From assembly GCA_003255025.1 (NCBI GenBank), contig QANY01003955.1, forward strand, positions 151,899-215,898: a stretch of DNA of 64,000 bases, read 5' to 3'. Under the pieces are notes generated by a model. That model did not search any database and was not told the DNA's origin. It saw only the letters and a list, made by a program, of their open reading frames with translations. This document shows, piece by piece, positions 22,411 to 33,690 of the stretch. Source of the DNA: Datisca glomerata. Its lineage: Eukaryota > Streptophyta > Magnoliopsida > Cucurbitales > Datiscaceae. The translations under genes and the position numbers were made by a program. Every line of letters begins with the position of its first letter. Within the stretch, counting starts at the first letter, position 1.

Positions 22411-23330
22411 TCTAAGCGGAACCTAGCCGCTATTGTGATCCTTTCGAAGCGAAACTTGGCCGCCATAACATGTTTGAAATACATAAGTTACTACTGCTTC
22501 GATCTTTACCATGGAATATGGTTGCTGTCGTATGGATTAAATCTAACTTAGAAATTTATCATGAATATACTTATGCTAAAAGTCGTGTGTAAGGGCGACG
22601 TAACATTGAACAATAAAACTCCGAAGTAGGAATGAGTATCCTTTAAGCGTGACCATTACAAATAGTTTAAATGGTCACATAAGTACGCGCCTACTTAGGC
22701 AGCTTGATTATATTTTTGTGTATATATGTGCATTCTTAGGTAGTATCATGCAGATTCCTATGTATATGCACTTTCGTGGGGAGAAGATCTAAAGACGACA
22801 CTTCAGCGTGTTTGCCTGCCGCCGAGCAATTAATTAACGAACTTTTCCATGGTTAGATTTCCTCTTAGGTAATATGTTGCCTTGATTTTATCCTGCGTTG
22901 GTTAAACTCCTAATCGGTGAAAATCCTCTCTGGTGAGTTTTTCTCGATCAGTTCTCCCATATCATTAATATTAGAGAGTGATGGTACATTTATTCATGAC
23001 TCTGATGAATTATCTCTAGTAATGTTAAATATGAACGTATCGTTTAGACGTATCTGTCATATACGAGCATGATATGGTTAGAAAATATTGCCTAGTTCTA
23101 TTCACTTATCGTGATACACTGGTATTTGAACATACATCATGAACATGCATATGGTACATATATTATCATGTATATTCTCTTGTGCTAACATTGAACAGAA
23201 GGTTGTGCATTGCTAGTGTATATATATTTCTCAACTAGTCATTCTTCAATGAATATCGCCATGATCAGACTCTTTATTGAAAGAGGACAACTGTAGTCAA
23301 CTACTTCTTACATCTCTTACTAGAGGCTAA

Positions 23331-23450
23331 ATGAAAGCATTTGATAAAGCATCACATCCATGTGGGGGTTACAACAATGAAGATAACTTGAAAGCATTTG
23401 ATAAAGCATCACATCCAAGTGGAGGCTATAGCAATGAAGATAACCTTACA
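23331..23450 (+). repeat. Short tandem duplication (unit about 60 bp)
   Basis: GAAAGCATTTGATAAAGCAT starts at about 23332 and again at about 23391, and both copies continue with CACATCCA and GAAGATAAC. Confidence 0.8.
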
Positions 23451-23684
23451 TGACTGATTCAGTGAAGAATAAATCGTCGTCACAATTGAACAACTCATAA
23501 TTCGGTGGCTCATCAAGTAAGATAACAACACACACTGAGAATTTGTACAAGTTCAAGTGCTACGCATTTGAACTTGCACATGTGGCTAATGTTTATACAT
23601 GGATTCCTGCCCTAGACATAACCGTTAGATTCACCCTCCCTGATCAGACCCCTGTGATTATTTACTTACAATCGCCAAGTCGAG

Positions 23685-24184
23685 TGACAAGACCTGGACG
23701 GTCCCTTACCACCTTGGGAATGAATTAAAGGCAGATGACTTTGTAGGATTAGGATGAGGTTCGTTGTGTAGGTCCGCCACCACGACCTCCTCAGTAAGCT
23801 TTAGATGCGTCATCCTCTCATTGAGGATGAACCTAGGACACGTGGTAGCGCCATATACCTTGGTCTTTACATACATTTGACAATCGTTGAGTGGCCATCT
23901 TATAATTAAAGTTTACCCCCAACTTTCTATATAAAGATGCTTAATACTCCTATTGAAGGGGGTGGTATTTTTGGACATTTCACGCACACATTTGGGGGCT
24001 CTCTCTATCTCCCTCTCCTTGGTAACTCTAAGGAGGTGCGTTTTCCAGAAGTTGTCACAGTCTAGGTCGCTAAAGATGATAATACTTCCCTCCACGCTAG
24101 ACCTTTATGTTCACAAGACTTTTTCGATGACTAGATGACTCTCCGTTCATTACCAGATCTGGTTCGAATTCCATTCCCAAAATA
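23685..24184 (+). repeat. 3' LTR of G3
   Basis: Begins TGACAAGACC and carries TATATAAA at 23928-23935. Its end is replaced at about 24180 by a G2-type LTR fragment, so no target duplication can be read. Confidence 0.6.
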
Positions 24185-24950
24185 ATGAGGGAGGCACTTC
24201 CCCTAGGAATGGTTGGGAAGCCGCGCCCATGGTTCCTCCTGTGGCAGCATGGAGAGCCACCCTCGAGGTGGCATGGGGAGCCGTGCCCGGGGTTCTACTG
24301 GGGTGGTATAAATAAGGCACTTCGAAGACCCATAAGGTGGCTACATCTTTTTAAAAAATCCTTCTATCCTAGTGTAGCAAACATTGTCCTAATCCTACTA
24401 GACCCAACTCCCAGATTGTTCCCAAATGAGAAAAGATCTTCGAATCTTTGTCATTAAACTAGAAGATGAAGTACCACATTTAATACGTAATTTCATATAG
24501 TCGGATCGCCACCTTTATAAAACAAGAGTGTCCCTTTCGGAGGTTATTTTGTTAATATCACGCACCAATCAATGTTATTCCATGCAAGTGCCACATGGAC
24601 TTGTCTTTAGATGCCACGTGTTCCATTTGATATGTTACTCTTAACGACATGGCTCACTATTTACATTAGCACCCTTTTCAAGGTTGAGGGCACATCAATC
24701 AAGCTTGGACATATTTTCTTATTTGAGTGTTTTCTGCATCTTTCGCACTTGTTCGTGGGGCAGACATCTTTCTTGTCTCCGATAACTACAAACATCAAAT
24801 CATTAAAAATTAGATCTGCCATAATTTACGAGGTGGGAGAACCTCGTTCGAGGTGCTCGTTGGGACCCCATTTGAGTCGAGGTGTGTGACAACATCTCTA
24901 ATGGAGCGTGTGAGAACGCCTCGTTCAAGAAAATGTTTCTGGATTTAGGG
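24185..24950 (-). repeat. Partial LTR related to G2
   Basis: Colinear with about 25540-26255: three GC-rich 36-bp units (24200-24300), then shared words such as TTCATATAGTCGGATCGCC, ATGCCACGTGTTCC and the CCTCGTTCGAGGTGC palindrome. It is cut on the left by G3 and on the right by the G2 LTR at 24951, which suggests G2 was inserted into an older relative. Confidence 0.65.
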
Positions 24951-25284
24951 TGATGTGTGTATGAGTGATTTATTTTATGTCAAGTATGCCTAGGAACGTG
25001 GGAGTGGGTGAGGATGAAGGACAAGCAAACTTAGGGAGGCATCGGAAGGTGACAAATGTCTTTAAAACTCTATGGTAGGTGAGAAACTCGTGGAGAGAGT
25101 AGTCTCCATGTTTGATCTTGGGATTAATGAGAAGTGATTGTCCCAATAATGGTGCTAGAGACCCATTTATATAAATGGGGTCGAGTGGCGGTCGCACGGA
25201 TGTCTTTTTAAAACGTGGTCACACACTAAAAATATGACACCATGCCTAAAATGTGCCCCATCCCTAAAATGAAGTAACATAGGA

Positions 25285-25625
25285 AACTGCACTCAGGGTT
25301 CCCCCATGATAGCATGGGAAGGCACCCTCAGGGTTCCCCCCAAGTTGGCATTAGAGCTACCTCTAGGGTTCCCCCTGAGTGGTATGGGAGGCCGCGACTG
25401 GGGTTCCCCCCGTGGTGGCATGGAGTGGCACCTTTAGGGTTCACCACGAGGTGGTATGGGGAGCCACCCTCAGGGTGGCATGGGAGCCACGCCCAGGGTT
25501 CCCCCTGAGTGGTATGGCAAGCTACGCCTGGGGTTCCCCCTTGTGGCAGCATGGAGAGCCACCGTCGGGGTGGCATGGGGAGCCACCTTTAGGGTGGCAT
25601 GGGAAGCCACACCCGAAGCTACCAG
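25285..25625. repeat. GC-rich 36-bp minisatellite
   Basis: About nine units around GTGGCATGGGGAGCCACC then CTCAGGGTTCCCCC. The GGNNGCC inverted words give each unit hairpin potential. The base composition is strongly unlike the AT-rich surroundings. Confidence 0.9.
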
Positions 25626-26159
25626 GGTGGTATAAAGGAGGCACTTCCAAGACCCGTAAGTTAGCTACATCCTTCAAGGAGATCTTTCCATCTCGGTGTA
25701 GTGAACATTGTCCTAATCCTACCAGATCATGGCCCCCAGATTGTTCCCATGCGAGAAAAAAACTTTGAATCTTTGTCACTAATCGAAGACGAAGTGCCAC
25801 ATTCAATACACAACTTCATATAATGGTATCACTACCTTCATAAAATAGAAGCGTCCCTTTCAGACATTATTTTGTTCATATCACGCACCAATAAGCGTTA
25901 TTCCATGTAAGTGCCACATGGACTTATCTTTAGATGCCACATGTTTCCTTTGATACGTTATTCTTAATGACGTGGCTCACTATTTACATTAGCCCCCTAT
26001 TCAAGGTTGGGGGCACAACAATCAAGCTTGGACATATTTTCTGATTTGAGTGTTGCCTGCATCTTTCGCACGTGTTCGTGGGACAAACTTCTTTCTTGTC
26101 TCTAACAACTACGGACATCAAATCATTAAAATATAGATCTTCCATAATTTACAAGGTGG

Positions 26160-26470
26160 GAGAGCCTCGTTCGAGGTGCTTGTCGGCACCCCGTTTGAGT
26201 TGAGGTGTGTGACAACACCTCTAATGAGGCGCGTGAGAATGCCTCGTTCAGAGGCATGTCACATCACCTTGAACGAGTGTGTGTGAGCACCTCAAACAAG
26301 GTGATGTATCTCACCTCGAATGAGGCGCTGAATTCACCTCGAACGAGGCGTTGCATTTCTCCTCGAACGAGGCGTGTGATAGCGACTCAAACAAGGAGTG
26401 TTAGCACCTCGTTCAGAGGGGTGTCAGAATGCGTCGTTTAGAGGCGTGTCACATTGCCTCGATGAGACCC
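26160..26470. repeat. Cluster of CCTCGTTCGAGG-type palindromes
   Basis: About nine copies of CCTCGAACGAGG or its variants are spaced roughly 25-30 bases apart with unlike spacers. It is an LTR-internal repeat, also seen at 24835-24930. Confidence 0.85.
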
Positions 26471-26472
26471 CA

Positions 26473-28229
26473 TATCCCCTCCTTGGACGGGAGAGGGCAT
26501 GGGGAGCTCTCCTTCTCTATAAAGTCAGTCGGCCAGGCCATTCTCTCAATTTCATTTCTGCACTTCACTTTGAAGCAAATAACCTCTAGAGAAATACTTA
26601 CAATTTCCAAAAGTACCACCCCATCCAAGTGTCCACCGAAACCTTGAGGTGTTTCCAACTAAATGAATAGTCTGAAAAAATACAAGCACTAGCGACGCAC
26701 AACCCCAAGTTCAATGTTAGCACACATACCAAAGTATCATGACAAGTGAATATACATGGTAATATATGCATCATTTTCATGTTCATACTGAGTGGTTAAA
26801 TACCAAAGTACCCTAACAAGTGAATATAGTCAGTCAATATTTTTTTATACATGTATCACGCCTCGTATATGATAGATGCAGCTTATTGATGTGTTCATAG
26901 TCATTATTAGAGATAATTCATTAGAATCATTAATAAACATATCACGTGTTTCTTATATTGAGATAACTAACCAAGGAGAAGTTCATCAAGAAATGGCCCG
27001 GCGGCAGGTACACATGCTGGAAGGCCTTCAATAGACGATTCCCCTTGTGAGAGTGCATACACATAGGAACCTGCATGATACTGCCTAAGAAGGCACACAC
27101 ATACATAAAAATGTAATCAAGTTGCCTAAGGAGGCGCGTGCATATTAGACTATCCATAATGGTCATGCTTCAATGGTGTTATGCCCATCCTAACTTCAGA
27201 TTTTATCATCCATTAGTTCCTACTTTGAATTTTCATCAGACATGCTAATTCGTTCCTACTTTGAATCGTTATCATGCTTCATTATCATGCATCCCTACTT
27301 CGCACATACGTCGCTCTTACATATGACTTTTAACATGAGCATATTCATAACAAAACTCTAGTTAGATTCAATTTATATGACAAGAGAAATATGTCGTGGG
27401 ATGAGCAAAGCAAATAATTAAGATAACTTGTGTACTTCAGACAGATTTTGGTGGTCAAGTTTCGCTTTGAAAGGATTTGCAACAATGACTAAGTTCTGCC
27501 CAACTACCTTTGTTGAAATGTCTTCATTGCATTTCAGGATAAACTTTACCAAAACGTCCTAAGTGCGTCCAGGGGACACACTCTGCTGGAATGGCTCAAA
27601 TGTGTTTCAGGAACAAGCTTCACTGGAACATCTTAAGTGCATATCAGGAACAAACTTCGCTGGAACATCTTAAGTGCGTTCTAGGAACAATTTTCGTTAA
27701 ACAAGTTTCAGGAACAATCTTTGCTAAAACGCCTTAAATGCGTTCTAGGAACAAACTTTGCCGAAACGTCTTAAATGGTTTTCAGGAACAACGTTTGCTG
27801 AAACATCTTAAACACGTTTCAAGAGTAGCTTTTACTGAAAGTCTCAAATGCATTCCTGGAGCTAACTTTGCTTAAACGTCCTACACGTATTTCAAGAACA
27901 AGATTTGCTGAAACATCTTAATTTCATATTAGGATGACAGACCTATTATAATATTTTGGGCTATTGTGATAATCACAAAAGTTGAAGTAAAGGTTACAAT
28001 GCTAAACATGATAGTTTTTATGTAATTAAAGTTGAACATCTTCGATACGGCTTGAAGCGTCTGAGGGTCATCCCATCTACTATTATTCATAGAGGTGGTC
28101 TCATATGGCCATTCCTATTCATAAAAGTATGAACATAGGCAAATAATTGTAATTTTCATAATAGGCATTTCATAAATAAAACATGTGTATTGTGACCTCG
28201 AGTACATGATCTTCGAACCTTACAACACA
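26473..28229. repeat. Post-gag segment of G2 with 37-bp array
   Basis: 27500-27935 holds about 11-12 copies of the 37-bp unit in reverse complement to 21755-22410. 26650-27480 is the reverse complement of about 22410-23255, for example the GCATACACATAGGAACCTGC word near 27055. No reading frame is supported. Confidence 0.8.
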
Positions 28230-29757
28230 TGATTGCCTTTGTACTTAACATACCCCTCCTCGGGTTTTGTAGCATATCAGCCACTTCATGTCATGATGGT
28301 CATGTCGCGTGCAGTAGGAAAGATTGGTTCCTTATGACTTCTATGTCCGCGTTAATTATCTCTCCTTTTGGAGCTTCTCAAGGAAAATCTGTCTCAAAGT
28401 TTTACACTCTTTGGTCGCATGATTGGTGTCTCGGTGGAAGCAGTAATACCAAGGTGATTATATTTCTTCTCTGGTGGGCAAGTTTTCCACCCAAGGTCTC
28501 CGCACGACCTTATCCTTGACCCAGGCATCCAATAACACTTCTACCTTATCCACGGAGCAGGGGAAGGTTGGTGGATCATCCCTTTCATTTTTGTCCCATT
28601 TTACACCTCGTCCTTGGGGCTGTGCCATTGCTACTTATGGCGTGTATTTTGAGGTTTACACCAAAGTGTTGGTGCGTTGAGAAACTACATGGAGGTGTGA
28701 GAAAGTGACGATGTCACGATTCTCCAAATGCACTTTATACTCATTCATCATTCTGCATATGCACATCTTCACCAAGTATTCCTCCTTCCACTATTCCTGA
28801 CAATCCATCGCTTTGTCCTTGAACCGTGTGATGTAAGTCATCAGGTCCTCATCTTTCTTTTGACGCTTGCACCCTAACCCGAGAATGCTCATCTTTTCCT
28901 CAAACATAAAAAACTTTATCGTGAAGGCAGAAACCATATGTGACTATGATAAAACTGATCTCGGTGCCAGATTGATGTACCATGTGTATGCTCGCTCAGT
29001 CAACGATTTCAAAAACTCCCTCAATCTCATGAACTCATCTCATCCTTGTGGGCCCAAGTCATCAATGAAACGTACAACGTGCTCTCTATCACATCCTTCA
29101 TTTGCATTGTACTTATGGAACTTTGGGGGCACATAATTAAATGGATAAGACTTCATGGCCAACTCGCATGGGTAAGGGGGGTGAAAGGCCACTATCATCT
29201 CGCTCAGAGAGGCTTTGATGCGCTTCATCTCCAACATCTTCTATAATGTCTCTTTGGTAACAAAAGGGCTTGTGTCAGTGCCATCAACTGGGACGTCATG
29301 TGCCAGCGCGGGATGTACGAAGGCTAATGGAAAGGCTACTAGTGGAATGATAACATTTGTGGGGCCACTCGAATGACCCGCATTTTGGTCCCTATTTACC
29401 GTTCTTGACCCGGATGAGCCCCCGAGATTAATAGCTAGAATCTGTCTATCAGTGTCATTCTCATTCACCGCGTGAGGAGGGACGATATGAACGACAGACG
29501 ATGGTAGAGGAGGGTTTTGAGCACATGCAAGGAGAGCGGTCAGCGTGCTTAGAAGGGTACGAATCTAGGCGTTGGAGGCCTAGAGCTCTCTAATGGAGTT
29601 AGTCTACTAAGTCATCATCATTGTAGCAATGGTAATGATGGGGAGGTTGATTCTCTCCTTAGAAGTAGCATATTCCATGTCATGGTTCTCATTAGTCTGG
29701 TTAACATTCTCTCCTCCAAATGAGAAGAAGCTCTTGTGATTCTATTGCATCTAGCCA
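28230..29757 (-). pseudogene. Tat-type Gypsy gag remnant (G2)
   Basis: Starts with MARCNRITRASSHLEERM at ATG 29755-29757, about 40 bases after the LTR. After stops and a frameshift it gives PPKFHKYNANEGCDREHVV and RFIDDLGPQG, then LREFLKSLTERAYTWYINL, FEEKMSILGLG and DLMTYITRFKDKAMDC, the usual order of a plant Gypsy capsid. Near the end, FPCSVDKVEVLLDAW and NLPTREEIYHLGI match the C-terminal part typical of Tat-group Gag. In-frame stops include one just after DDLGPQG and others near 28980 and 28795. It is not functional. Confidence 0.82.
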
Positions 29758-29797
29758 TACTCGAAGAAAGAAGAAGGTGGTAGATAGATCACTTTCA

Positions 29798-30799
29798 TGA
29801 TGTGTGTATGAGTGATCTAGTCTATGTCAAATATGCTTGAGAATGTGAGAGTTGGTGGTCGGAGGGTGGAGGACAAGCAACCTTAGACAGCCATCAGAAT
29901 GTGACAAATGTCTTTAAGACTCTAAGCTAGGTGAGAAACTCGAGGAGAGAATATTCTCAATGTTTGATCTCGGTATTGATGAGAAGGGATTGCCCCAATA
30001 ATAGTGCTAGAGACCCCTTTATATAGATAAGGTCGAGTGGGACCACACGTATTTCCCTTTCAATCGCATGCAAATCGTGTTTCCACGCTTAAAACATGGT
30101 CACACACTAAAAATGTCATACCATGCCTATAATGTGCCACATCCCTAAAATAACATTACATAGGAAACTGCACCCGGTGTTCCCTCGTGATAACATGGGA
30201 AATTATGCCTGGGGTTTCCCTCGTGATGGCATAGGGAGTCACCCTCGGGGTTCCCCCCGAAATGGCATGAGAGCTAGCCTCGCCCGGGATTCCCCCCTGT
30301 GGTGGTATGGAGAGCCACCCTCGAGGTTCCTCCCGAGGTGTCATGGGGAGCTACCCACGGGGTGGCATGGCAGCCATCCCAGGATTCCCCCCAAAGTGGT
30401 ATGGAAAGCCGCGCCTGGGGTTCCCACCGTGGCAGCATGGAAAGCCACCACCGGGGTTCCCCCTAGGGTGGCATGGGGAGCCACCCTTTGGGTTCCCCTC
30501 GGGGTGGCATGGGGAGCCACGCCCAGGGCTCTATCGGGGAATAAAAAGAAGGCACTTCCAAGACCCGTAAGGTGTCTACATGCTTCAAGGAGATCTTCCT
30601 ATCCCGGTGTAGCGAACCTTGTCTTAATCCTACCAGACCATATCGCCAGATTTTTCCCTAGCAAGAAAAGACCTTCGAATTTTTGTTACTAAACTCGAAG
30701 ATAAAGTATCACATTTAATACACAATTTTATATAATGGGATCGCCATCTTTATAAAACAGGAGCGTCCCTTTCAGATGTTATTTTGTTAATATCACACA
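29798..30799 (-). repeat. 5' LTR of G2, truncated
   Basis: Colinear with 24951-25890, including a GC-rich 36-bp array of about ten units (30160-30540). It stops at an ATATCACACAT word where the Copia LTR fragment begins. Confidence 0.75.
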
Positions 30800-30802
30800 T
30801 TG

Positions 30803-31250
30803 ATGATACGTCATTATCTAGAAAAGATACAAATATTATTCTAATGGCTCTAGTTGATCAGTTCATCAATCAAGAATTGAATTGAGAACACAGTTAGTGT
30901 CAGAGTAATTTTTCCCTGCGGTTAAAAGCTAATCAAATCCCTAAAAGAACAATTATCGCTTTCTTTCAGAGAATAGTCTCACTAATGTCATTCTTAGTAA
31001 ATCTCTAGATCTCATGTGTTGAATATATATAGAGACAGAAAAATATCATGTAATATTATACGTGCTCACACACGTCCTAGTGTGTTGAGGATTGACGTGA
31101 AAAATCTTGGTGTGGATCTCAAAGTTTACTGATCATTAGAACGGTTCGTGGAACGGACGATCGATCGGTTTTGTAGGGACGCTTGATATATACTACAAAA
31201 GGTATATGATTTATAACATTATATGTTGTAAATTTAATGTATAAATATAT
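30803..31250 (+). repeat. Copia A-type LTR fragment
   Basis: Matches the last 450 bases of the A LTRs, from GATACGYCATTATCTAGAA to ATAAATATATAATGG, including CTCTAGATCTCATG and GGATCTC. The left part is missing. Confidence 0.78.
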
Positions 31251-31416
31251 AATGGATTCTGACTGATTGAAAAATAGTTTTCAATAAAAAGTTTTTATTT
31301 AGTTATTGTGGCATTGCACAAGTTTTTTTTATTAAAAGAATTGATTTTTATTTAAAGTTTAGTTTTTAAATGGCTTCGAGCCATATTGTTCCGCCGCGCA
31401 CGCGCCGCGACGACCA
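31251..31416 (+). repeat. Second copy of the 160-bp LTR extension
   Basis: Colinear with 10065-10223: ATTCTGACTGATTG, a T-rich middle, then CGCACGCGCCGCGACGACCA. Similarity stops at ACCA, and T1 sequence follows. Confidence 0.6.
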
Positions 31417-31514
31417 ACATTCAGATTGTATGAAAGAAGTCACCGGAGATGACGTAACTCCTAGAGAGGTGGGAGAGCAAACCTCAGACATGGAGCTGGG
31501 CTGATACATAAGAT

Positions 31515-32416
31515 ACCAGATAAGGTCATAATCGAGAGGGCGCTACGCTTTGGATTCAGGACCTCAAACAATAAGGCCGAGTATGAAGCTTTACTTGCTG
31601 GAATGAGGCTAGCCAAGGACTTAAGGGCAGAGCATCTTAGGGTATTTAGTGACTCTCACCTGATAGTTAATCAAGTCAATGGTGACTTTCAGACTAAGGA
31701 CACCAGGATGGAGGCATATCAAAGCAATGTAATGGAATTAAGGGGAGAATTTATGGAGTGCTCCATAGAGTAGCTACCTAGAGTAGAGAACACCTATGCA
31801 GACGCCCTGGCAACTTTACCCTTGGCCATTGACATATATATGAAGAGAACTATCTCGGTCGGGTTCCTTCCAGAGCCGCCCATAGATCGATTAGTGGCAA
31901 GTGTCAACAGCGTGGACCCTCATCCAATGATACCTCAAACGATCGAGTCTAGTTGGATGGACCCCCTCATTAGTTACATATCAGAGGGAACATTACCGGA
32001 AGACCATGGTGAGGCCAGGAAAGTGTGAATCAGAGCGACAAAGTATTCAGCCCTAACTGGAGTTTTATACAGAAGGTCATACGCTAGGCCATATTTAAGG
32101 TGCCACCATCCAGCGAAAGCTCAATATGTGATGGCCGAATTGCATGAAGGGCAATGTGGAAAGCACTCAGGGGGAGATCAATGAGGAAGAAAGCCCGCAT
32201 GATGGGATACTTTTGACCTAGTATGGGCACTGATGCTGTAGAATATGTTGCTAAATGTGACAAGTGTCAGAGGTATGCACCGATACCCAGACAATCGCCA
32301 GAAGAACTAACTTCCATAATCATTCCATGGCCATTCATACAATGGGGGATGGACATAGTAGGCTCGATGCCGCATGTACCTGGTCAGAAAATATTTCTTC
32401 TCATAGTCATTTATTA
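31515..32416 (+). pseudogene. Tat-type Gypsy RNase H and integrase start (T1)
   Basis: The frame gives SNNKAEYEALLAGMRLAKDL, HLRVFSDSHLIVNQVNGDF and a C-terminal YADALATLP. These are the blocks of the additional archaeal-type RNase H found in the Tat group. After a stop and a frameshift come MAELHEGQCGKHSGG and AKCDKCQRYAPIP (His-His-Cys-Cys zinc site of integrase), then IIPWPFIQWGMDIVG, the start of the catalytic core with its first Asp. Stops at about 31771-31773 (TAG), 32026-32028 (TGA) and 32218 break it. The frame is then interrupted by a Helitron at 32417 and resumes at 36236. Confidence 0.86.
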
Positions 32417-32469
32417 TCTATCATCATATGTAAAAAGACAATCAAGTGAAGAACTTTTTTCTATTTTTA

Positions 32470-32590
32470 TCCATCTGTTTTATAATTAATTACAACCATA
32501 CCCCTAATATAAACACATGCCTCTTTTTATTGGTTATCTTACATTTTCACACCTTTTGGAAATTATATAATCTCTTATTTTGATTTCTTT
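32470..32590 (+). repeat. Direct repeat inside the Helitron, copy 1
   Basis: TTTTATAATTAATTACAAC followed by CTAATATAAACACATGCCTC resembles 33805-33910. The two copies flank the F-box fragment. Confidence 0.75.
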
Positions 32591-32862
32591 CCTATATATA
32601 TTACCTCTTTAATTGTCATGAGCCAAAACACCATCTGAAAGATTGCAGCCATTGGCACCATGACAACGCTTTAGAAATGACTTCCTAAAATACCATCGAA
32701 GAATGAGTTGGTGGATGGAAGGTCATCTTTTAGTTGTATAGGCCAGGGGAATGGGAATTTCTTTTCCAGCTTTTCCTGTAATATATATGATATTTAGTTA
32801 CGGAAAATTGATCTTCCGCCAACTATAAAATCACTAAACCATATAGAAAACCCGTCATAGAC

Positions 32863-33690
32863 ATGGCCAACAATGATTTGGATGTTCTTTTCAAAATTAC
32901 CAGATGCTTTGCTTTTTATTATCATTTCTTTTTATTCCTTTGAAAGAAGCTGCAAGAACTTCCGTTTTGCCAAAGCGTTGGCTTCACATTTGGCACACAA
33001 CCAAAAACATACACTTGGATGAAACTTCTTTTATCAAATCCAATTAATCCGAGGAAAATAAAGATATTCATGTTTTCATCGATTTTGTTCAAAGTTGGAT
33101 TGACAATTACCAAGAATCTACGATAATCAATTACATTATTTGTTTTCCGACCCTGAAAATTTTCGCATACATATTGAATCATGCATTGAATTTGTTATTG
33201 CATGTGATGTGAAGATCTTAATGCTTGATTTTTCTGACCCAACTTGGAATGAAGATGAAGATGAAGATCATATAGCAAAGTTTGATTTTCCTGTAAAAGT
33301 CTAAAAACATGGAATCCTTAAATCTTTAGTGTTGTTTTCGAATGATTTCCAAGTACGTGAATTCAGTCACTTTGGAATGTATAAACATTTGTCATTGGGT
33401 TGGATTGAACTCAGTGTTGAATCTATTAAAAAGTTGTTACTGGATTGTACAATGCTTAAGAATTTAAGCCTAAACAAATCTAAGAACATAAATCATCTTG
33501 AGATTGGTGGAAGGAAATTGAGGCTGAGAAATTTAGTGATACAGAAATGCAATTTTATTTAAGAATGGATTAATATTGAAGCACCAAATTTACGTTATAC
33601 TAAGTACTATGGGAAAGTAGGAATATTTGACGGTCTTACTATAATTACTACAAATGTTCGTGTCAATGCCTTCAAATGTAAGATATAATC
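32863..33690 (+). pseudogene. F-box/LRR protein gene fragment (captured host gene)
   Basis: From ATG 32863 the three plus frames together give an F-box start (KLPDALLFIIISFL, then, one base out, LKEAARTSVLPKRW). They continue with a linker (TKNIHLDETSFIKSN and FVQSWIDNY), DPENFRIHIESCIEFVIACDV, KILMLDFSDPTW, and LRR-type blocks (CTMLKNLSLNKSKNINHLEI, LRLRNLVIQKCNF, EAPNLRYTKYYGKVGIF). This is the plan of plant F-box/LRR (FBD-type) proteins, substrate receptors of SCF ubiquitin ligases. At least three frameshifts and several stops, including near 33037, 33302 and 33560, make it a pseudogene. The C-terminal domain is absent or unrecognisable. It lies wholly inside the Helitron, so it was probably captured from a host locus. 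Confidence 0.82.

Larger units (their letters stand above)
21012..24184 (+). mobile_element. Non-coding LTR element G3
   Basis: Two direct repeats of about 0.5 kb (21012-21502 and 23685-24184), each with a TATA box, flank a 2.2-kb interior. A PBS-like TGGCGAATCCACTGGGGA follows the first. The interior has no Gag or Pol trace. It contains a 37-bp tandem array and about 0.9 kb that matches G2 (26650-27990) in reverse complement. It is best read as a deletion-derived or non-autonomous Gypsy element, possibly of the Tat group, where tandem repeats next to the 3' end are common. Confidence 0.65.
24951..26472 (-). repeat. 3' LTR of G2
   Basis: The left end is fixed by comparison with 29798. The right end at 26472 is proposed because, on the minus strand, AAGGAGGGGATA is followed there by TGGGGTCTCATCG. 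It holds the GC-rich array (25285-25625) and the palindrome cluster (26160-26470). Confidence 0.6.
24951..30799 (-). mobile_element. Gypsy element G2 (pol deleted, minus strand)
   Basis: Two direct repeats begin with TGATGTGTGTATGAG (24951 and 29798) and stay colinear for 1 kb. The right one is cut at about 30800 by a Copia LTR fragment. Read on the minus strand, the order is 5' LTR, gag (29757 to about 28230), 37-bp array, a segment shared with G3, a polypurine-like AGGAGGGGATA and the 3' LTR. No protease, RT or integrase is present, so it would depend on other elements. Confidence 0.75.

Noticed and set aside
24165..24185. tRNA-like GGTTCGAATTCC word
   Set aside because: No cloverleaf can be formed around it. 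It is part of the G3 LTR end.
25314..25806. Gly/Pro/Trp-rich frames on both strands in the GC-rich region, and again at 30123-30692
   Set aside because: The frames follow the 36-bp minisatellite. The same peptides recur in each LTR copy in several frames, and there is no gene context.
26160..26470. Regularly spaced palindromic repeats resembling a CRISPR array
   Set aside because: The repeats are short and variable, sit in a plant LTR with a second copy, and have no cas genes or leader.
29040..29246. Plus-strand frame over the G2 gag
   Set aside because: The minus strand has recognisable capsid motifs, so the plus frame is a shadow.
32922..33182. 86-residue minus-strand frame
   Set aside because: It is antisense to the F-box pseudogene, whose plus-strand motifs are clear.
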